NCBI RefSeq assembly: GCF_000006405.1
Contig: NW_003207677.1
Span: 932,030 to 996,029, forward strand
DNA: 64,000 nucleotides
Origin: Perkinsus marinus ATCC 50983
Lineage: Eukaryota; Perkinsozoa; Perkinsida; Perkinsidae
Reading direction: 5' to 3'
The notes below the pieces were generated by a model that made no database searches, was not told where the DNA came from, and saw only the letters and a list, made by a program, of their open reading frames with translations. The position numbers were made by a program, and so were the translations under genes. Shown piece by piece: positions 10,236 to 22,221 of the stretch; position 1 is the stretch's first letter; every line of letters begins with the position of its first letter.

Positions 10236-11548
10236 ATGTCAACCTATTCTGCCCGGCCCGCTACAGCCTCTCCTTCTCTACGCTACTCTGGCCTCGAGGA
10301 GGCGACTCAGCTGACGAGGATCTCGCAGGTAATAATGATAGTAACGTTACCGAGTACAGTGTCTACACATGGTCAACTGAGGGAAACTATGAGGGTATAT
10401 TGGAGCTCCACGTTGGCTTTCATCGCATTTTCTCTACATCGTTGTATTATGTGATGAAGGACTTCCTGAACTCTAGCTGAGGGCACCAAACTCACATTCC
10501 AACTCTTAGGTTCGGACCTCTCCTAAATGGTCGATTGCCGGTCGGACCGACAGTGACCTCAGAGGGAACATGGTACCCGGCCCTGGTAGGCTCCTCCTCC
10601 TCCTCCTGCTGCTGGTAGTTGATCTAAGAGATTGTTGAGCAGGTCAATATAGATCTACGCGATCAACTGATGTGGGGAGAGGAGTATCGTGTCGAATTGG
10701 CACTGGACGTCGGGATGGGGTAAAGGGCCTTGGTTTGGTGGCATTGCTTCTTAGTGTAGCATTCAGGGCAAATGGGGAGCCAATAATGGTCCCGGCCCAG
10801 GAGCTTACAGCCCTATGGAAGTCCGCGGATCGGTCCGGATCGGCTTTGGCAGTGGAAGGTTGGTCCTGGTCTAATAATAGGTGGCTATTACTGATGCTCT
10901 TCAGGATGGGGGCAGGGACGCGCAAGATCCCCGAGCCGGGACCAGGACATTACAACACGGCGGGGACCTTAGGGAAGTCTGGGAAGATGTTCAGCATGAA
11001 GTCGAGACATAACCTGGACTGTAATACTGAGGATTAATTTATGTGTCGGTTTGGTATAGCGGTTAGTGTGTCGAATTGCTATTGAGGAAACCCTGGATCT
11101 ATTCTTTGTCACGGTATTTCTCTCAGCCTCCTATTCGGCCTTCATGCCTGGCCCGGGACACTATAGAATGGGGAGTGCTTTGACTACCAACAACAAGGGA
11201 CCGGAATGGTCCTTCAGTAGATCCTGTCGGAAGCCGCGTCGGTGAGGTTCCCCATCGGTTAATCTGGGCTCTACCTTCTCCTTGTAGGGGTACAAACGAT
11301 TCCAGTCCTGGTCCTGGAGCCTACTCACAACGAGATACTATTGGTCAAAATGGACGGCAGTAGGTCCCAGGTTCGATCCCTGGTCACTGCAGTTTTCACA
11401 TCTTTTTAGATGCGGTTTCGGACGTCCCCGGCCACAGACAGCTTCTCAGCCTCCTATAAGTGGGGACTACACTGCCTGCCATTACTCGATCTTGTGTCCA
11501 GGTCCAATCGGCTTTGGCGGCTTCCAATACACCACTTTTGGGTATTGA
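10236..11548 (+). CDS. SHIPPO/STPG-repeat protein (cilium or cytoskeleton type)
   Basis: Proteins with repeated PGPGxY units (outer dense fibre 3/STPG family) are linked to ciliary or cortical microtubules. The ATG at 10236 gives MSTYSARPATASPSLRYSG. Later exons carry VRTSPKWSIAGRTDSD then VPGPGQYRS, NNGPGPGAYSPMEVRGSV, PEPGPGHYNTAGTLGKSG, FMPGPGHYRMGSALTTNNKG, SSPGPGAYSQRDTIG, and a last degenerate unit before GFGGFQYTTFGY (stop 11546-11548). Supported introns include 10586-10642, 11021-11126 and 11360-11409. The last two hold tRNA-like sequence. The 180 nt after exon 1 (10329-10509) may hide another exon. Presence of such a gene suggests the organism builds a flagellum at some stage (inference). 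Confidence 0.82.
11045..11114 (+). repeat. tRNA-like sequence in STPG intron 11021-11126
   Basis: A-box-like TTGGTATAGCGGTTAGTG, then CCCTGGATCTATTCTTTGTCAC in the T-arm position. The host intron is 106 nt, about twice the local norm. Confidence 0.5.
11360..11409 (+). repeat. Intron built on a tRNA 3' half
   Basis: A 50-nt intron starting GTAGGTC and ending TTTTTAG. It contains a perfect T-arm: stem CCAGG / CCTGG around the loop TTCGATC, followed by GTCACTGC (acceptor-strand-like) and T-runs. The splice sites keep the STPG frame (RQ to CGFGRPRP). Confidence 0.65.
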
Positions 11549-11678
11549 TCCTCCTCCTCTCCTTCACATGTAGTTGTCTGCCGTGTTAAGGCGTTCATGT
11601 CCTGTCGATGCTGTTGAGTTATACAGTACTCCAATCCATTTAGATTGTTTGCCTATTTTCTTGTCCAAAGGGGTGGTG

Positions 11679-14600
11679 ATGGAGGAGCTTGGTGTCACCA
11701 CTGAGGGCGCATTAACGGCTCTCAGAACACTGGAGGCGGCATGTACGGAAGCTGTGGACCACGGAGGCCATTGGGTAGGCTCATGAGAGGAAGCGTATTG
11801 TACGGCGTGGATCTTAGTTGTGCCGGACTCGTTTTGAAGCCTCGACACTGGAGACGGCCCTGTCAGTATTCCTTCGTCTGTTATTGGTCGACTTGGAGCC
11901 GTCCTCTCAACTGGAGGTGGGCCTAGTCGGCATCAACTGTGGCGTGATAGGCTCCTTGCAGGAGTGTTCTTGCTTGGTCAGAGGCCCTTCCGTCGAGTCA
12001 ATGAACTCATTGACGGCCACTTGATGGTCACTTTATGTCCGGACTGTGTGGAAGCCTACGTTCGGGCGGCCTCAGAGATGACCAAGTAGTGGTGTGAGGG
12101 GAATGTCGGGAAGAAGTGGAGGAAATGTGGTAGGGTAGGTTCCTCCAGGATAACTTCGAGCAGGATACAGTAGAGGAAGCCCTCCACTCGGTGTATTACC
12201 CTTACCACTATACGAGGCTACGCCGTTCGCTCTCGCCCAGCAGCTCTCCCGTCAGTCGAGCCATCGCCCTACTGCAATACTGGGGAGGCATACCATCCAT
12301 CCTTCACATCAGGGAGGTAGAGGGTCAGCCGGCGCCCAGCGAGTTTCTCGAGTCCCTCCACTTCTCTTCTCGAGCTGTCCACAGGAAACTTATAGAAAAC
12401 TACGAACACGATGACTGGGTGGTAGAGACGGTCTGTGCCTCCCTTGGTCGCATACGTGTGAACACTCCCGACATGTGGATATCACCTGTGGACAGCCCAT
12501 GGGTCCATTGGGAAGGGCCACTCCTAGCTAAGGTGGACCAGTCTTCCCGGGCCCGGAAGGTTTCAACGGCACTATTGGAGGCCTCGGTGGCCGCAACTTG
12601 TTCTTCCTCCTCCTCCTCGACTGAGTGGTGGTTCCCTCGGGACCTGTGGATGGCCATGGCATGCAGAGGAGAGCCCTCCGTCTTGGTGCTCACTGCAGCA
12701 GCGGCTACCTCCGCCCACAGTACTGCTCTATTGGAGGAGGGGGCTAAGATGGCCTTAGAGAGGTTGGAGGCTGATGATTTCACGGCCCTTAAAGACACCT
12801 GCTTTTCGTTGGCTACTATACCTAGTATGACTGAGGTGGTGGACAGGAGGCTGAGGTCTGGTAAAGTCACCGACAAGTTGGCTGGACTCAAGGAGGTAGT
12901 AGTACTAGCAATATAGGTCCTTCCTCATAGGGTGAAAGCTTTCTTCACGGGGACACTTCAAGGAGATAGTACGAACATCTTCCTATACGGTGCATTGTAG
13001 GTATTATCATCGGACTCTCGGGCTGTCGAAGGCCTAGCATTGTGGTGTCAACAGCAGCTATTGGCAGTCGGTGTGGATAGTGTACTACGAAGGCCGCCCT
13101 CCCCTCTACACAGAGGACTACCATACAGGTCTCGGACTATGCTTGGGAGCTCCTAGCTACATGTGCTGTGCCGGCCACTCTGCAGTTCGTGGCCTCCATC
13201 CCTGTCCTCAAGGTCGCCATCACCTTGTAGTCCATACCACTCCTTCCCCACATCAGGTATTCCTTCGCTCGATCGGATCCCTGGCCGTGGAGGTGCTGGA
13301 GCGTCGTGATGGAGGCGGTCCATCATCCTCCTCCTCTTCTTCTTCTTCCAGTCCTCTCAACTTTGTAGAGGCTCTCGTCAATACTGTAGGTGCCAACTGG
13401 TTGTTGGCGGCATGCGAATGCTAGTACCGTCCCTCAGCTCACTGGGTGCCCAAAGGCATCCCTGTCGTATAACCTCTTCGATGTTGCCGCCCTCCACACG
13501 GCCCTCTCAGACTGGGTCTTCGAGAATGTCCCGACCTCAACACCCGAAGGACAAGTGAGTCGTTGATGATAATTTCGTGGCGCGTGACGGTGGCTTTTAG
13601 TCGGCTGGGTCAACAGCAATGACCACGGCCTTGGCCAGCCTAGAGAAGCGGATCCACGCCGATCGGCCGCTGCCGGTTTCCGCAAAGACCAAATCACCGC
13701 TGTCTTCTGCCCTACCTCCTCGAGGAGCCCATCCGAGCGAGGGGGACCTGAATGCATCCTTACGTGAGTGATGATGGCTGCTGAACTCCGTACATCGAGG
13801 ATGCTGTTACTATTCAGCATCATTACCATCATCACCTGATGACTGGGATACGTACACGCCGAGCCGGTCGATCGGGGTCTTATCGGTGTCGTCGAGTAGC
13901 AGTAGCGACGAAGAGTCACCACCTCCTGTCACCGAGCCGGTGGTACCGGTAGGTGTGGTCCGGGTCGAGGAGGAGGAGAAGAAGGAGGAGGCCAAGCCGC
14001 GGTCTAATGGTGATGCCTTGAAGGCTGCCGCTGGAGCTCTCGATAGGTTGCGGCCAGCTGCAACGTCGTCATACCGCTCCTTCACCAACAATACAGTAGG
14101 AGGTACTGAAAAAGCGTCTGTACAGTCCAAACTGGACCGCTTCCTCAAGCCAAAGGGAGCCGCTACTGCCTCGGCGTGGCATTCGACCTCTCGGACCTCC
14201 AAAGTGGAGAAAGTCTTCGCTAATATGTGGGACCAAGTTGCGGCTAAAAAGTGTAGTCCAGCTCACACTGGAGGAGGAGGAGGAGGAGGGGTTCAATCAA
14301 AGCACAAGCGGGCTGCTGCTCCCTCTGCCTTACCGCCGCCTCCAAAGCCCCACCCAGTGGCTAGATTGGCGCCCAGCCCGAAGAGGGCCACCAGCGGGTT
14401 TGCTATACCGACGGGTAGTGCGGCGGTGGCCAAGGCTGAGGCGGCTGGTAAGCCACCACCGATGTTCGAGAGTCGGCGTGGATCGGGTAAGCCGAGGAGG
14501 ATGAAGATGGAGAGGACCAAGATAAAGGACCTGAGCCATGGTCTGGGGAGAATAGATCATCCAAGCACCAATAGCAAGGCCATCGGGTGGTGTGCATGCG

Positions 14601-17233
14601 TGCAGGGTTGGTCATTGACCGCTTGTGTATCGTTAGGGTCGAGCGGGAGCATGCAGTTGACGACTTGCATACGATATTGTTGTGTCGGGACCCGTTCTCG
14701 AACCAGGACACGTCCCACATGCTGGAGGGTATGGGGATGCTGAGGGGCGATCGAGGAAGGGTGACGACCTTTACGTCAGCTGATGAGTGCGAGGATAGAA
14801 CCGGGATTCCTTTGGATATGAGAACGTGTTGTTATCCAGTTACGTTAAAGAGTTCCGTCCAGCTCTGCTGTACGAGTCGGCGGAAGGTCTTCGACGGTCC
14901 TTGTCGAGTACTGAGGGTAGCAGCCTCTATTGGGGAATACCCGCAGTGAAGATAAGTCGATCGAGTCGGAAGGGGAAGTGGGCGACGTAGGTCATCATCG
15001 ACTTCAGCAACTCGTCCCTATGGGGTCTCCTCAGCCTCACCGTAAAATCCCAATGTGATGAAGACAACGATAACGATCGCAATGTGGGTCCAGAGCGGCG
15101 ACGTGTGGAGGCCCTCAGCCAGGGGGACCTGGTCAGTTGTCGAGCATGGTGGCTGCTGCCATGGACGTAGCTCAGGTCCTGCTCATCCGTCCATCGGAAG
15201 ATGGATCGTCGTCCCTGTACGACAAGCTGCTATCAGGAGCCCCGTTGGTCAGCGTGAGGGACCTCGCAGTATCTCCGCTCGCCTTCGGAGTGGTCTTCAA
15301 GGAAGCTGTTCAACAGCCTGGGGAGGAGGAAATGGGTAAATTCCGCTGTGCAAGGATCAAGATACCATTCCAATCCGAAGAGGTGTGGATGACAGGGCGT
15401 GCGCTCTTGTGTAGAACAACTGTGAATTAGCTAAATCGTGGTCAGGCACCTTATGGTCTATCACCTCAATCGCCATGGTCCGTGGGTTCCTTCTGCCAAG
15501 CTGTAGTACTGGGCAGCACCATCACCTCCGAACGGGAATGCGAGGCTCTGGATTGGGTTCTTTCCAACAATACCTTGTCCCCACTACGAGACCTACTCAT
15601 CACTCCCTCGGTCCCCGTCCTCAGACGTACTAACACTAGCAGTATCACCGATGATACTGTCCAGGGGGATCTCAACCAGGCCCAGCTGAGGGCAGTTACC
15701 AGTGCTGCTGATGTATCCTCACCCATCACGTTGGTTCAAGGGCCACCAGGGACGGGCAAGACTAAGACGATTGTGGCCATGGTGAAGGCCTTACTGAAGA
15801 CAACCAACACATTGGTCATCTGCGCTCCATCCAATGCTGCTGTTGACGAGTTAGCATCGAGGATAATGGCCTCGTGGCCGCCGTCCAAGAGCCTGTCAGA
15901 TGCCCATCAGGTCCTCAGAGTGGGCTCATGTAGGCGTATTACGCGAGAGGAGGTGAAGACGATATCATTGGAGGAGTTGGCCAAGACTGGTGGTCGGGAG
16001 AAGGTGTACGAGCTGAGAGGTTTCCACAAGGAGAAGAGGGAGGAAATTCTGAAGGAGATACGAAAGCTGGAGGAGGGTATCAAGGAGTTAACCGGCGATA
16101 ACGATTCTGAGGCGAAGGCTGATCGTGGCCGGCTGGTGGCCAGGAAGAAGGAGTTGAAGGAGGAGTTGGACAAGCTGAAGCAACGCTCATCGAGGGCGCT
16201 GTCACGGTCGAGGGATGAAGCTTGCAAACATCTGTTGGGGCGGGCCAGGGTGGTCTTGGGCACACTGAGCTCTTTCGGCAGCAGTACGATCACCAGTAAT
16301 TTCGTGGCGCGTGACGCTACTTGTATCATCGATGAGGCTTGCCAGGCCATCGAACCTTCTGCCTTGATACCTTTGAAGCTTCGTGGAGTGAAGCGGCTCG
16401 TGTTGGTTGGTGACCCCCAGCAGTTGCCGGCCACTGTAGTGTCTATGGAGGCCAAAGCCTTGCGGTATGAGCGGTCCTTATTCGAACGTCTGATCGGTGC
16501 TGGGTGGAAAGCCCACCTTCTGGACGAGCAGTATCGTATGCTGCCCGAGATAGCCAACTTTGCATCTAAGGAGTTCTACGACGGTCGTCTGAAGACTGCA
16601 GAGAGCTGCCGTTTCCCATCCTCGTTGGGACAACCGTTGAGACCGTTGTTGTTCCTGGACTCCCGACTGGGATCGGAACAGCGAGGTGGAACGTCATTGG
16701 TGAACACTGAAGAGGCGATTATTGTGGGGAAGATGGTCGAAGCCGTGGCTAACAGGAAGCTTTCGGTTGGTGTTGTGACTCCTTATCGTCAACAAGCGTT
16801 ATTGATACGCAGAACGGTGTCCATGAGCGGAGCGGAGGTAGACACGGTTGATGCATACCAAGGCCAGGAGAAGGACATCATCATTATGTCCTGTGTAAGG
16901 AGTAACCGAGATGGTGGTATCGGCTTTGTTGCAGACTACAGACGATTGAATGTGTCGTTGACTCGAGCTAAATACGCCTTGTGGATCGTTGGCAATGCGG
17001 AGAGTCTTGGCCGATCGTCGAAGGTGTGGGCAGATCTCATACACTATTGTCAAGAGCATGAATCTTTGGTTGATGCTAGCAGGATACAAAAGAGGTCCCA
17101 TTATGCAGAGGGAGGAGAGCCTACTCTGGATAGTCTACTATTACAGCAGGAACAGAATAAGCCGGCAGAAGTAACCCCACTGTCCCCACAGCTTGTCGTT
17201 GGCAATAAAAGGATGCGCTGTTACCTTGGATGA
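11679..17233 (+). CDS. SEN1: Sen1/senataxin-type RNA-DNA helicase
   Basis: Superfamily 1B helicase. The family unwinds RNA-DNA hybrids and acts in transcription termination and R-loop removal in the nucleus. The C-terminal single exon holds all motifs: GPPGTGKT (about 15740), APSNAAVDEL, DEACQ, VGDPQQLPAT, EQYRM, VDTVDAYQGQEKDIII and RRLNVSLTRAK; stop 17231-17233. Upstream exons keep frame back to at least VNELIDGHLMVTLCPDC and form the long helical N-terminal region usual in the family. A Ser/Glu-rich linker follows (13886-14540), with QSKLDRFL resembling a PCNA-binding box, and the pre-helicase segment FRPALLYESAEGL. Many introns are tiny; one before the helicase exon is 24 nt. The start is uncertain: the ATG at 11679 is the first in frame, but an upstream exon is possible because the frame is open from 11574. 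Confidence 0.9.
14729..14839 (-). repeat. tRNA-like sequence in a SEN1 intron, antisense
   Basis: The complement of 14791-14810 gives CCCGGTTCTATCCTCGC, a slightly altered B-box and T-arm. The exact intron ends are approximate. Confidence 0.4.
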
Positions 17234-18240
17234 TACTATAGTCGTTGGCTCCATTCTTTACGTTTCAATTACACTCTGTCATGTTCCGTTATTAGTGATG
17301 TTTTCATGTTTTTGTGACTGATGTTCACCGTTCACTCATCGTTGACCCCAGCCTAACAGGTAAGGGATCGCTATTCTGATTCATACGGCGTGGAACCGAT
17401 TGTCACAAAATCGCCACGGGTCTTCCCTATACAGTTCATACAACGACCATTAGACAAGTCTGGATCAGACAGAGGCTACAGTAAGAGATCCATCCACACA
17501 TTCCCTTTCCCATTAATGCTAGTGACGCAATCCAAACCCATTGACCGATTTATACCTACCGTGACGCAGTCCAAGGGAATCGGCAAAACTGGAAATATTT
17601 CCTAGGACCAATGCATAACCATATGACTGCTATAGATACGGATAACCTTCATACCCACCATATGAAGTCCCTTTTCAACTGACAGTGATCTCGCAGAATC
17701 AACTCTCCCCCCGAATACAGGGCTCCGACCATAGGATTCCGTAAACCTTGGACAATTCGCGCGCTGAGGAAGAGGCAACCAGTGTGTATGGCACACCCGG
17801 CATCATGCCAGCATAGTATCGACCCGCGCAACATGTTCATGTTTGAACGCGCGAAGCGCGGAATTGTTAAGGAACGTTCCTGACTGATTACAACCTTGTA
17901 AGCGTCGGCGAACTAGAGGTCCGCGGTTCCCGTTGTAAAGGAACTTTCTCTAAAGTACTATCGCCGGGCCAACTTGCTTGCGCTACCGTTTGGCTCACCA
18001 GTTCCCGCAGGATCATTAAGGTAAGTCTCGTTCGCCAGCGATTTCTTATATTTGTTCATCTGCGTCACTTTGCCCCCGGCACTACGCTAACTGATGGGCT
18101 TCTTGATCTCCTTGACTCTTTCTTCTGGTAAGTTAACACAAGCAAAAGTGAAGCGTAGATAAGTCGTCTTCACATTGGAATGGGAAAAGATGAGACTGAG
18201 CTATATTTAGTTGATATAGCTTAGCCCAAGTCGACATAGC
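17234..18240. other. Intergenic, no gene seen
   Basis: No exon is supported. Around 17850-18010 there are GC-rich self-complementary words such as GCGCGAAGCGC and TTGTTAAGGAACGTTCC. The stretch may include the 5' part of the Mei2-like gene. Confidence 0.35.
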
Positions 18241-18250
18241 CATCGGCTAC

Positions 18251-18625
18251 TTGAGCGAGCGCGCTTGTTATTACGCCATATCACACTCCTCCCCTTACCT
18301 TAGGCTCGCCTCTGAGGGAAGACCATACAACAGTGTTGTAACAACACTGCGCGAGAAAATCCTGACTTCGATGCCTCCTGGCTGCCATCCAGCAGACCTT
18401 ACCTCTGTTATGCGGCGAAACATACCAAACCGTTATACTTACGACATGCTCGTCCGAGTGATGAATGGGCACGGCTTTGAGTACGGTAACGACCGAGAGT
18501 ATCATAGCGTCTACCTACCTTGGGACTACTACCAAAAGTGCCACCGTGGGCGTGCTTTCATCAACCTCGCTTCCAGAGTGGTCGCGGACAGATTTATGGC
18601 TATTTTCAATGGTTGCCAGTTCTGA
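18251..18625 (+). CDS. Mei2-like C-terminal RRM protein (fragment or short gene)
   Basis: RNA-binding domain of the Mei2 type. The open frame contains TSVMRRNIPNRYTYDMLVRV, the signature RNIPNKYT-like RNP2 of this domain, then SVYLPWDYYQKCHRGRAFIN (RNP1 equivalent) and FMAIFNGCQF before the stop at 18623-18625. Only the C-terminal RRM of a Mei2 protein is present. The frame has no ATG until MPPGCHPADL at about 18371, and the stretch before it may follow an acceptor. Mei2-like proteins control meiosis or development in fungi and plants; a role here is unknown. It could be a degraded copy. Confidence 0.62.
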   Translation: MSERACYYAISHSSPYLRLASEGRPYNSVVTTLREKILTSMPPGCHPADLTSVMRRNIPNRYTYDMLVRVMNGHGFEYGNDREYHSVYLPWDYYQKCHRGRAFINLASRVVADRFMAIFNGCQF

Positions 18626-18804
18626 TAGTTGAGCTCTGACGATATGCCTGGCGACGATAATCATCATCATAATAATCAGCCTGAAGGGTTCATCATTGAC
18701 GGCCGTTTCAGAGCCTAGCTACTGCAGTACGGATGTCACTGATTGTGCCGATACTGCCAGTGGAGGTCAAGTCCCTGATCCTTCCCATATGGTCCATGGC
18801 TTAG

Positions 18805-19398
18805 TCTAAGTATGTCAATCCTCTTCCAGAGAACACGGTACTTGTAGGCGGTCTTACGCCTTCTATCAATACGGCCGATTTGTAGGCCCTCATGTGGAGG
18901 CAGTTTCGTCCGGTCATTGATGGTGAGGTTAAGAGATATCATAGTACTGACAGAAGCGGATGTTTTGGTTTCTGCAACTTTGTGTCCTCCTCCTCCTCCT
19001 CCTCAACTGTAGCTGCGGTGAAGGCAATCAACTTATCTCTTCAGGGTACGGCGAGTGGTCTCTCGAGGCATTTTGGTCTGAATGCCCGAGGCAGACACTA
19101 CGAACAGTTCCCTCGTGGATCGTATAGTCCTGTTGATGATAATAATGGTCTACTACACGACCACACCTTGACTAACGGCAGTACTGATGATCCTTTTGAC
19201 CACTCTACTCGTTGTTCAAGCCTTGAATGCATGACTGCTATTACCACCGCACCTGATTGTGTTCAACAGTACATTATGATATCAACATCATCTGAAAATA
19301 TAACTTTCTCATTTATAATCATCTACCTGTTGTGTATCCCGAATACTATAGCCAGTACCGTGACGGTACTACCGTCCTCCCTATCTAGAGGTTTTTGA
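18805..19398 (+). pseudogene. RRM-domain sequence with an in-frame TAG
   Basis: After an acceptor near 18804 the plus frame reads ENTVLVGGLTPSINTADL, a typical RNP2 strand and helix. It then meets TAG at 18883-18885 and continues ALMWRQFRPVIDGEVKRYHS, SGCFGFCNFV (RNP1) and VAAVKAINLSLQG. No short intron I can draw removes the TAG and keeps the frame. The frame stays open to 19396-19398 with a hydrophobic end. Either this is a decayed RRM gene, the TAG is read through, or the base is wrong. It may be related to the Mei2-like fragment just upstream. Confidence 0.42.
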
Positions 19399-19823
19399 GC
19401 CAATACGGATTACGTCTGTAGCTGTCGACGTTATTGGAAGTAGCTTTTGTCACATTATTATTGTGACATATTATATCAGTATGTATCTTAGTCATAATCG
19501 AGCAATGCTCATTTATTCTCTACCCGACTTCGCATTCAAATTACGTATTCCATGATGGGATACCCATTAGTTAGTCTAGTATCATTGAATGTTTGTGAGG
19601 ATCGATTTTATGTGTTTACCAGTGAGGACTGTGCTGCACTGCAGCCTTATGATTACCGTCGAAGACACAACCGTTATGAAAAGTGACTTGTCAGGAAAGA
19701 TATGCAGAATACTCGAGATTATCAATAGACTAATTCTCACGTTGAAGGGGTTTGTTATGTTTTAACGTTACAACAAGACAAGTCAGTTGATATAGTGGAG
19801 ACCTGGTAAACTGCCGTGAATGT
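19399..19823. other. Intergenic, no gene seen
   Basis: AT-rich spacer at the 3' side of eRF3. No exon supported on either strand. Confidence 0.35.
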
Positions 19824-21824
19824 TTAGGCCGCCTCCTCAGTGGCGGATTTGGGCAACTCCACAATCTTCCCTATAGCGATAGTTTTACCTGAGTAACATC
19901 TCATGAACAACAGAGCAGCAGTGTATCGGACCCACCCTCATCTCTCAAAGTGAATCGTCCAAGTTGGGGAGTTCTCTTGAAGGTATCCACACACAGTTTG
20001 TTGGTAGTCTCAATGACGCCTAACAGACGTATCATAAATTGCTTGTACTCGTACAAAGACTTACACAGCAACATCTGACCGGTCTTGGCAAACCTTGGCC
20101 TCTTCTGTTTGGTCTTCTTTTGCTTATCAACACACTAAGATGACGAGATGATCATGTTTGCTCGTACTACTACTAGTATGATGATGATCACCTCTAATAG
20201 TTTGGTAATAGTGCACTCTTCGATGGCAGTGTGGACGTGTAGTACAGCAGTGTAGCCAATAGTGATGATGGGCCTATACAATAGTAGAGGTAATTGATAT
20301 TATGATGGTAGTCTTACTTGTGTTCGAGGAGGTCTGTGATGACTAGTTGTGCTCGGAACTTCTGTACTACTGGGCAAGGATGATCAATGGCAGAGAGGAC
20401 GAATCCTAAGGAGGGTATATGATTAGCGACATTAGATCTACATCATGATGATACCCTTCTGGACTTGGTCTTCAGCAACATTCTTCAACTTGAGCTTGAT
20501 ATCCTCACCTGATGTGTTGTATGACATTAGTAGTTATTATCATTATAAGTAGTAGTTATTACCAGGATTAGCATATTTATATTCATCGTCCTCAATGTAA
20601 ACAGACTGTATCTCAGTGATAGTCTTATTAGGTAGTAACATGCACTGTTGACCTATACCAACCATCACTTCCCAACACCTCTCCCTCTTCTTTACCTGGT
20701 TTTGCCTTGCCCTGTTCGATCTTACCCATAGCGATAGTGCCCATATCCCTATAACCGTCCATAATAGGTATCCGTAGGGGCGCCTCGGGGTCCCTGAAAG
20801 GAAGCCCATACCACACCATCATGACATTAGGGACTACCTACCTGTACGGTGGGTTAGCGTTGTCCAAGACCTGGAATAATGTAGGACCGTGGTACCAGTC
20901 AGAGCCGGGGGACTTGGCAGCTTCCTTTAAGTTATCGCCTACCATTCATGACCATAATGTGATGATAGTTGTAGTAGTAGTGGACTCACCCTTCAGGCCG
21001 GAGATGGGCAGGAAGTGGACGTCGTCCTCACTTTTTACGTTGAACCCACAGCTCTTTAAGAAGGGTGTCAATTTCTCAATGATCTGGTCATATCTTGCCT
21101 TAGACCTGCCCAGTATCGGCATATCATTAGCCAATACCCTCACATGACTGTTACCAATTTACAGTGGGATCGTCCATCTTGTTGATAGTAACGATGAGTT
21201 TATTGACTCCCAAGGTCTTAGCAAGCATGGCATGCTCACGAGTTTGACCTCCCTTATCGAAACCCGTCTCGAACTCACCTGGTAATGATGATGATGCATC
21301 ACACAATAGCCAAGGCGGCCTACCCTTTCGAGCTGATATCATTAATACTCCAATATCGGCCTGGGCGGCGCCGGATATCATATTGGGTACATAGTTCTTA
21401 TGACCCGGGGCATCTAGTATGGTAAACCGTCTATTGGGTGTCTCAAAGTGGGCCCGACCGACCTGATCGTCTACTACGTTAAGAGCACCATCACTACTAC
21501 CTTATCATCTACCCCACCTCAACAGTGATGCCCTTGGCCCTCTCCTCCTCGTTGGTGTCCATAATATAGGCCAAGAACCACGACTCTCGGTTCTTATCTT
21601 TAGCCTCTCTTTCGAACTTCTCAATAGTCCGATTGTCCACCAAGCCTAATACCGCCACCATAGACCTCATGAGGTGCATCCTCCTTACTACTACTACCTG
21701 ACAGGTACATGATGTTTCCACAGGTGGTCGACTTGCCGGCATCGACGTGGCCTATGAAGACCAAGTTGAGATGAGGACGAGGATCGCAGTCTTTCAACTG
21801 GCTGGAGGCGTTATCAGATGACAT
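19824..21824 (-). CDS. SUP35: Translation termination factor eRF3 (GTPase), short N-terminus
   Basis: GTPase that acts with eRF1 in stop-codon-dependent peptide release. The ATG at 21822-21824 leads at once into [20 protein letters not shown] (G1), then [52 protein letters not shown] (G3), [31 protein letters not shown] (G4) and [20 protein letters not shown]. Domains 2 and 3 follow to [11 protein letters not shown] and [20 protein letters not shown]; stop 19824-19826. [16 protein letters not shown] and KDKNRES separate it from EF-1alpha. It lacks the long N-terminal PAM2/prion-like region found in fungal and animal eRF3. Introns are about 50 nt (for example 21646-21697). The one near 20785-20835 contains GGTGTGGTAT on the coding strand. 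Confidence 0.93.
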
Positions 21825-21933
21825 CGATAATACGAGGGGAAAACGGCAACAAGAGCTAGATGCTAGAATCTTAAATCAAGGTGGATGGATACAGGGCATC
21901 GAATCGATCAGGATGTTGGGCGCGATTGATGAT

Positions 21934-21966
21934 AGAAGGTCTCGAGTTCGATCCCCAGCAAGGGCG
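21934..21966 (+). repeat. tRNA T-arm-like sequence
   Basis: GAGTTCGATCCCCAGCA, a B-box with partial stem, between the eRF3 start and the esterase stop. Confidence 0.35.
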
Positions 21967-22221
21967 TTTTCGCACTAAACCTGAACGCAATACTTCTGTG
22001 GCCGCTGCACTTTCCTGGTGTCACAACTATCAGTGTTAACAGTAAACAGTATTGGAGGACAGCATCGAACGTTGCTGCCAGGACAGTATATATCGAGATA
22101 CAATATTGATAATAGTATAGCAGTGGCAAGAGTGGCAGCAGTACGACGACGACCGATTCTTAGCCTTCTGCTAGCAAAAGTCGTAGGGGTTCTGCTTGTA
22201 ATAGTAATATACACAAGATAG

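Noticed and set aside
19824-21824. Elongation factor 1-alpha
   Set aside because: [31 protein letters not shown] and the SGLKG region fit eRF3, and EF-1alpha-specific segments are absent.
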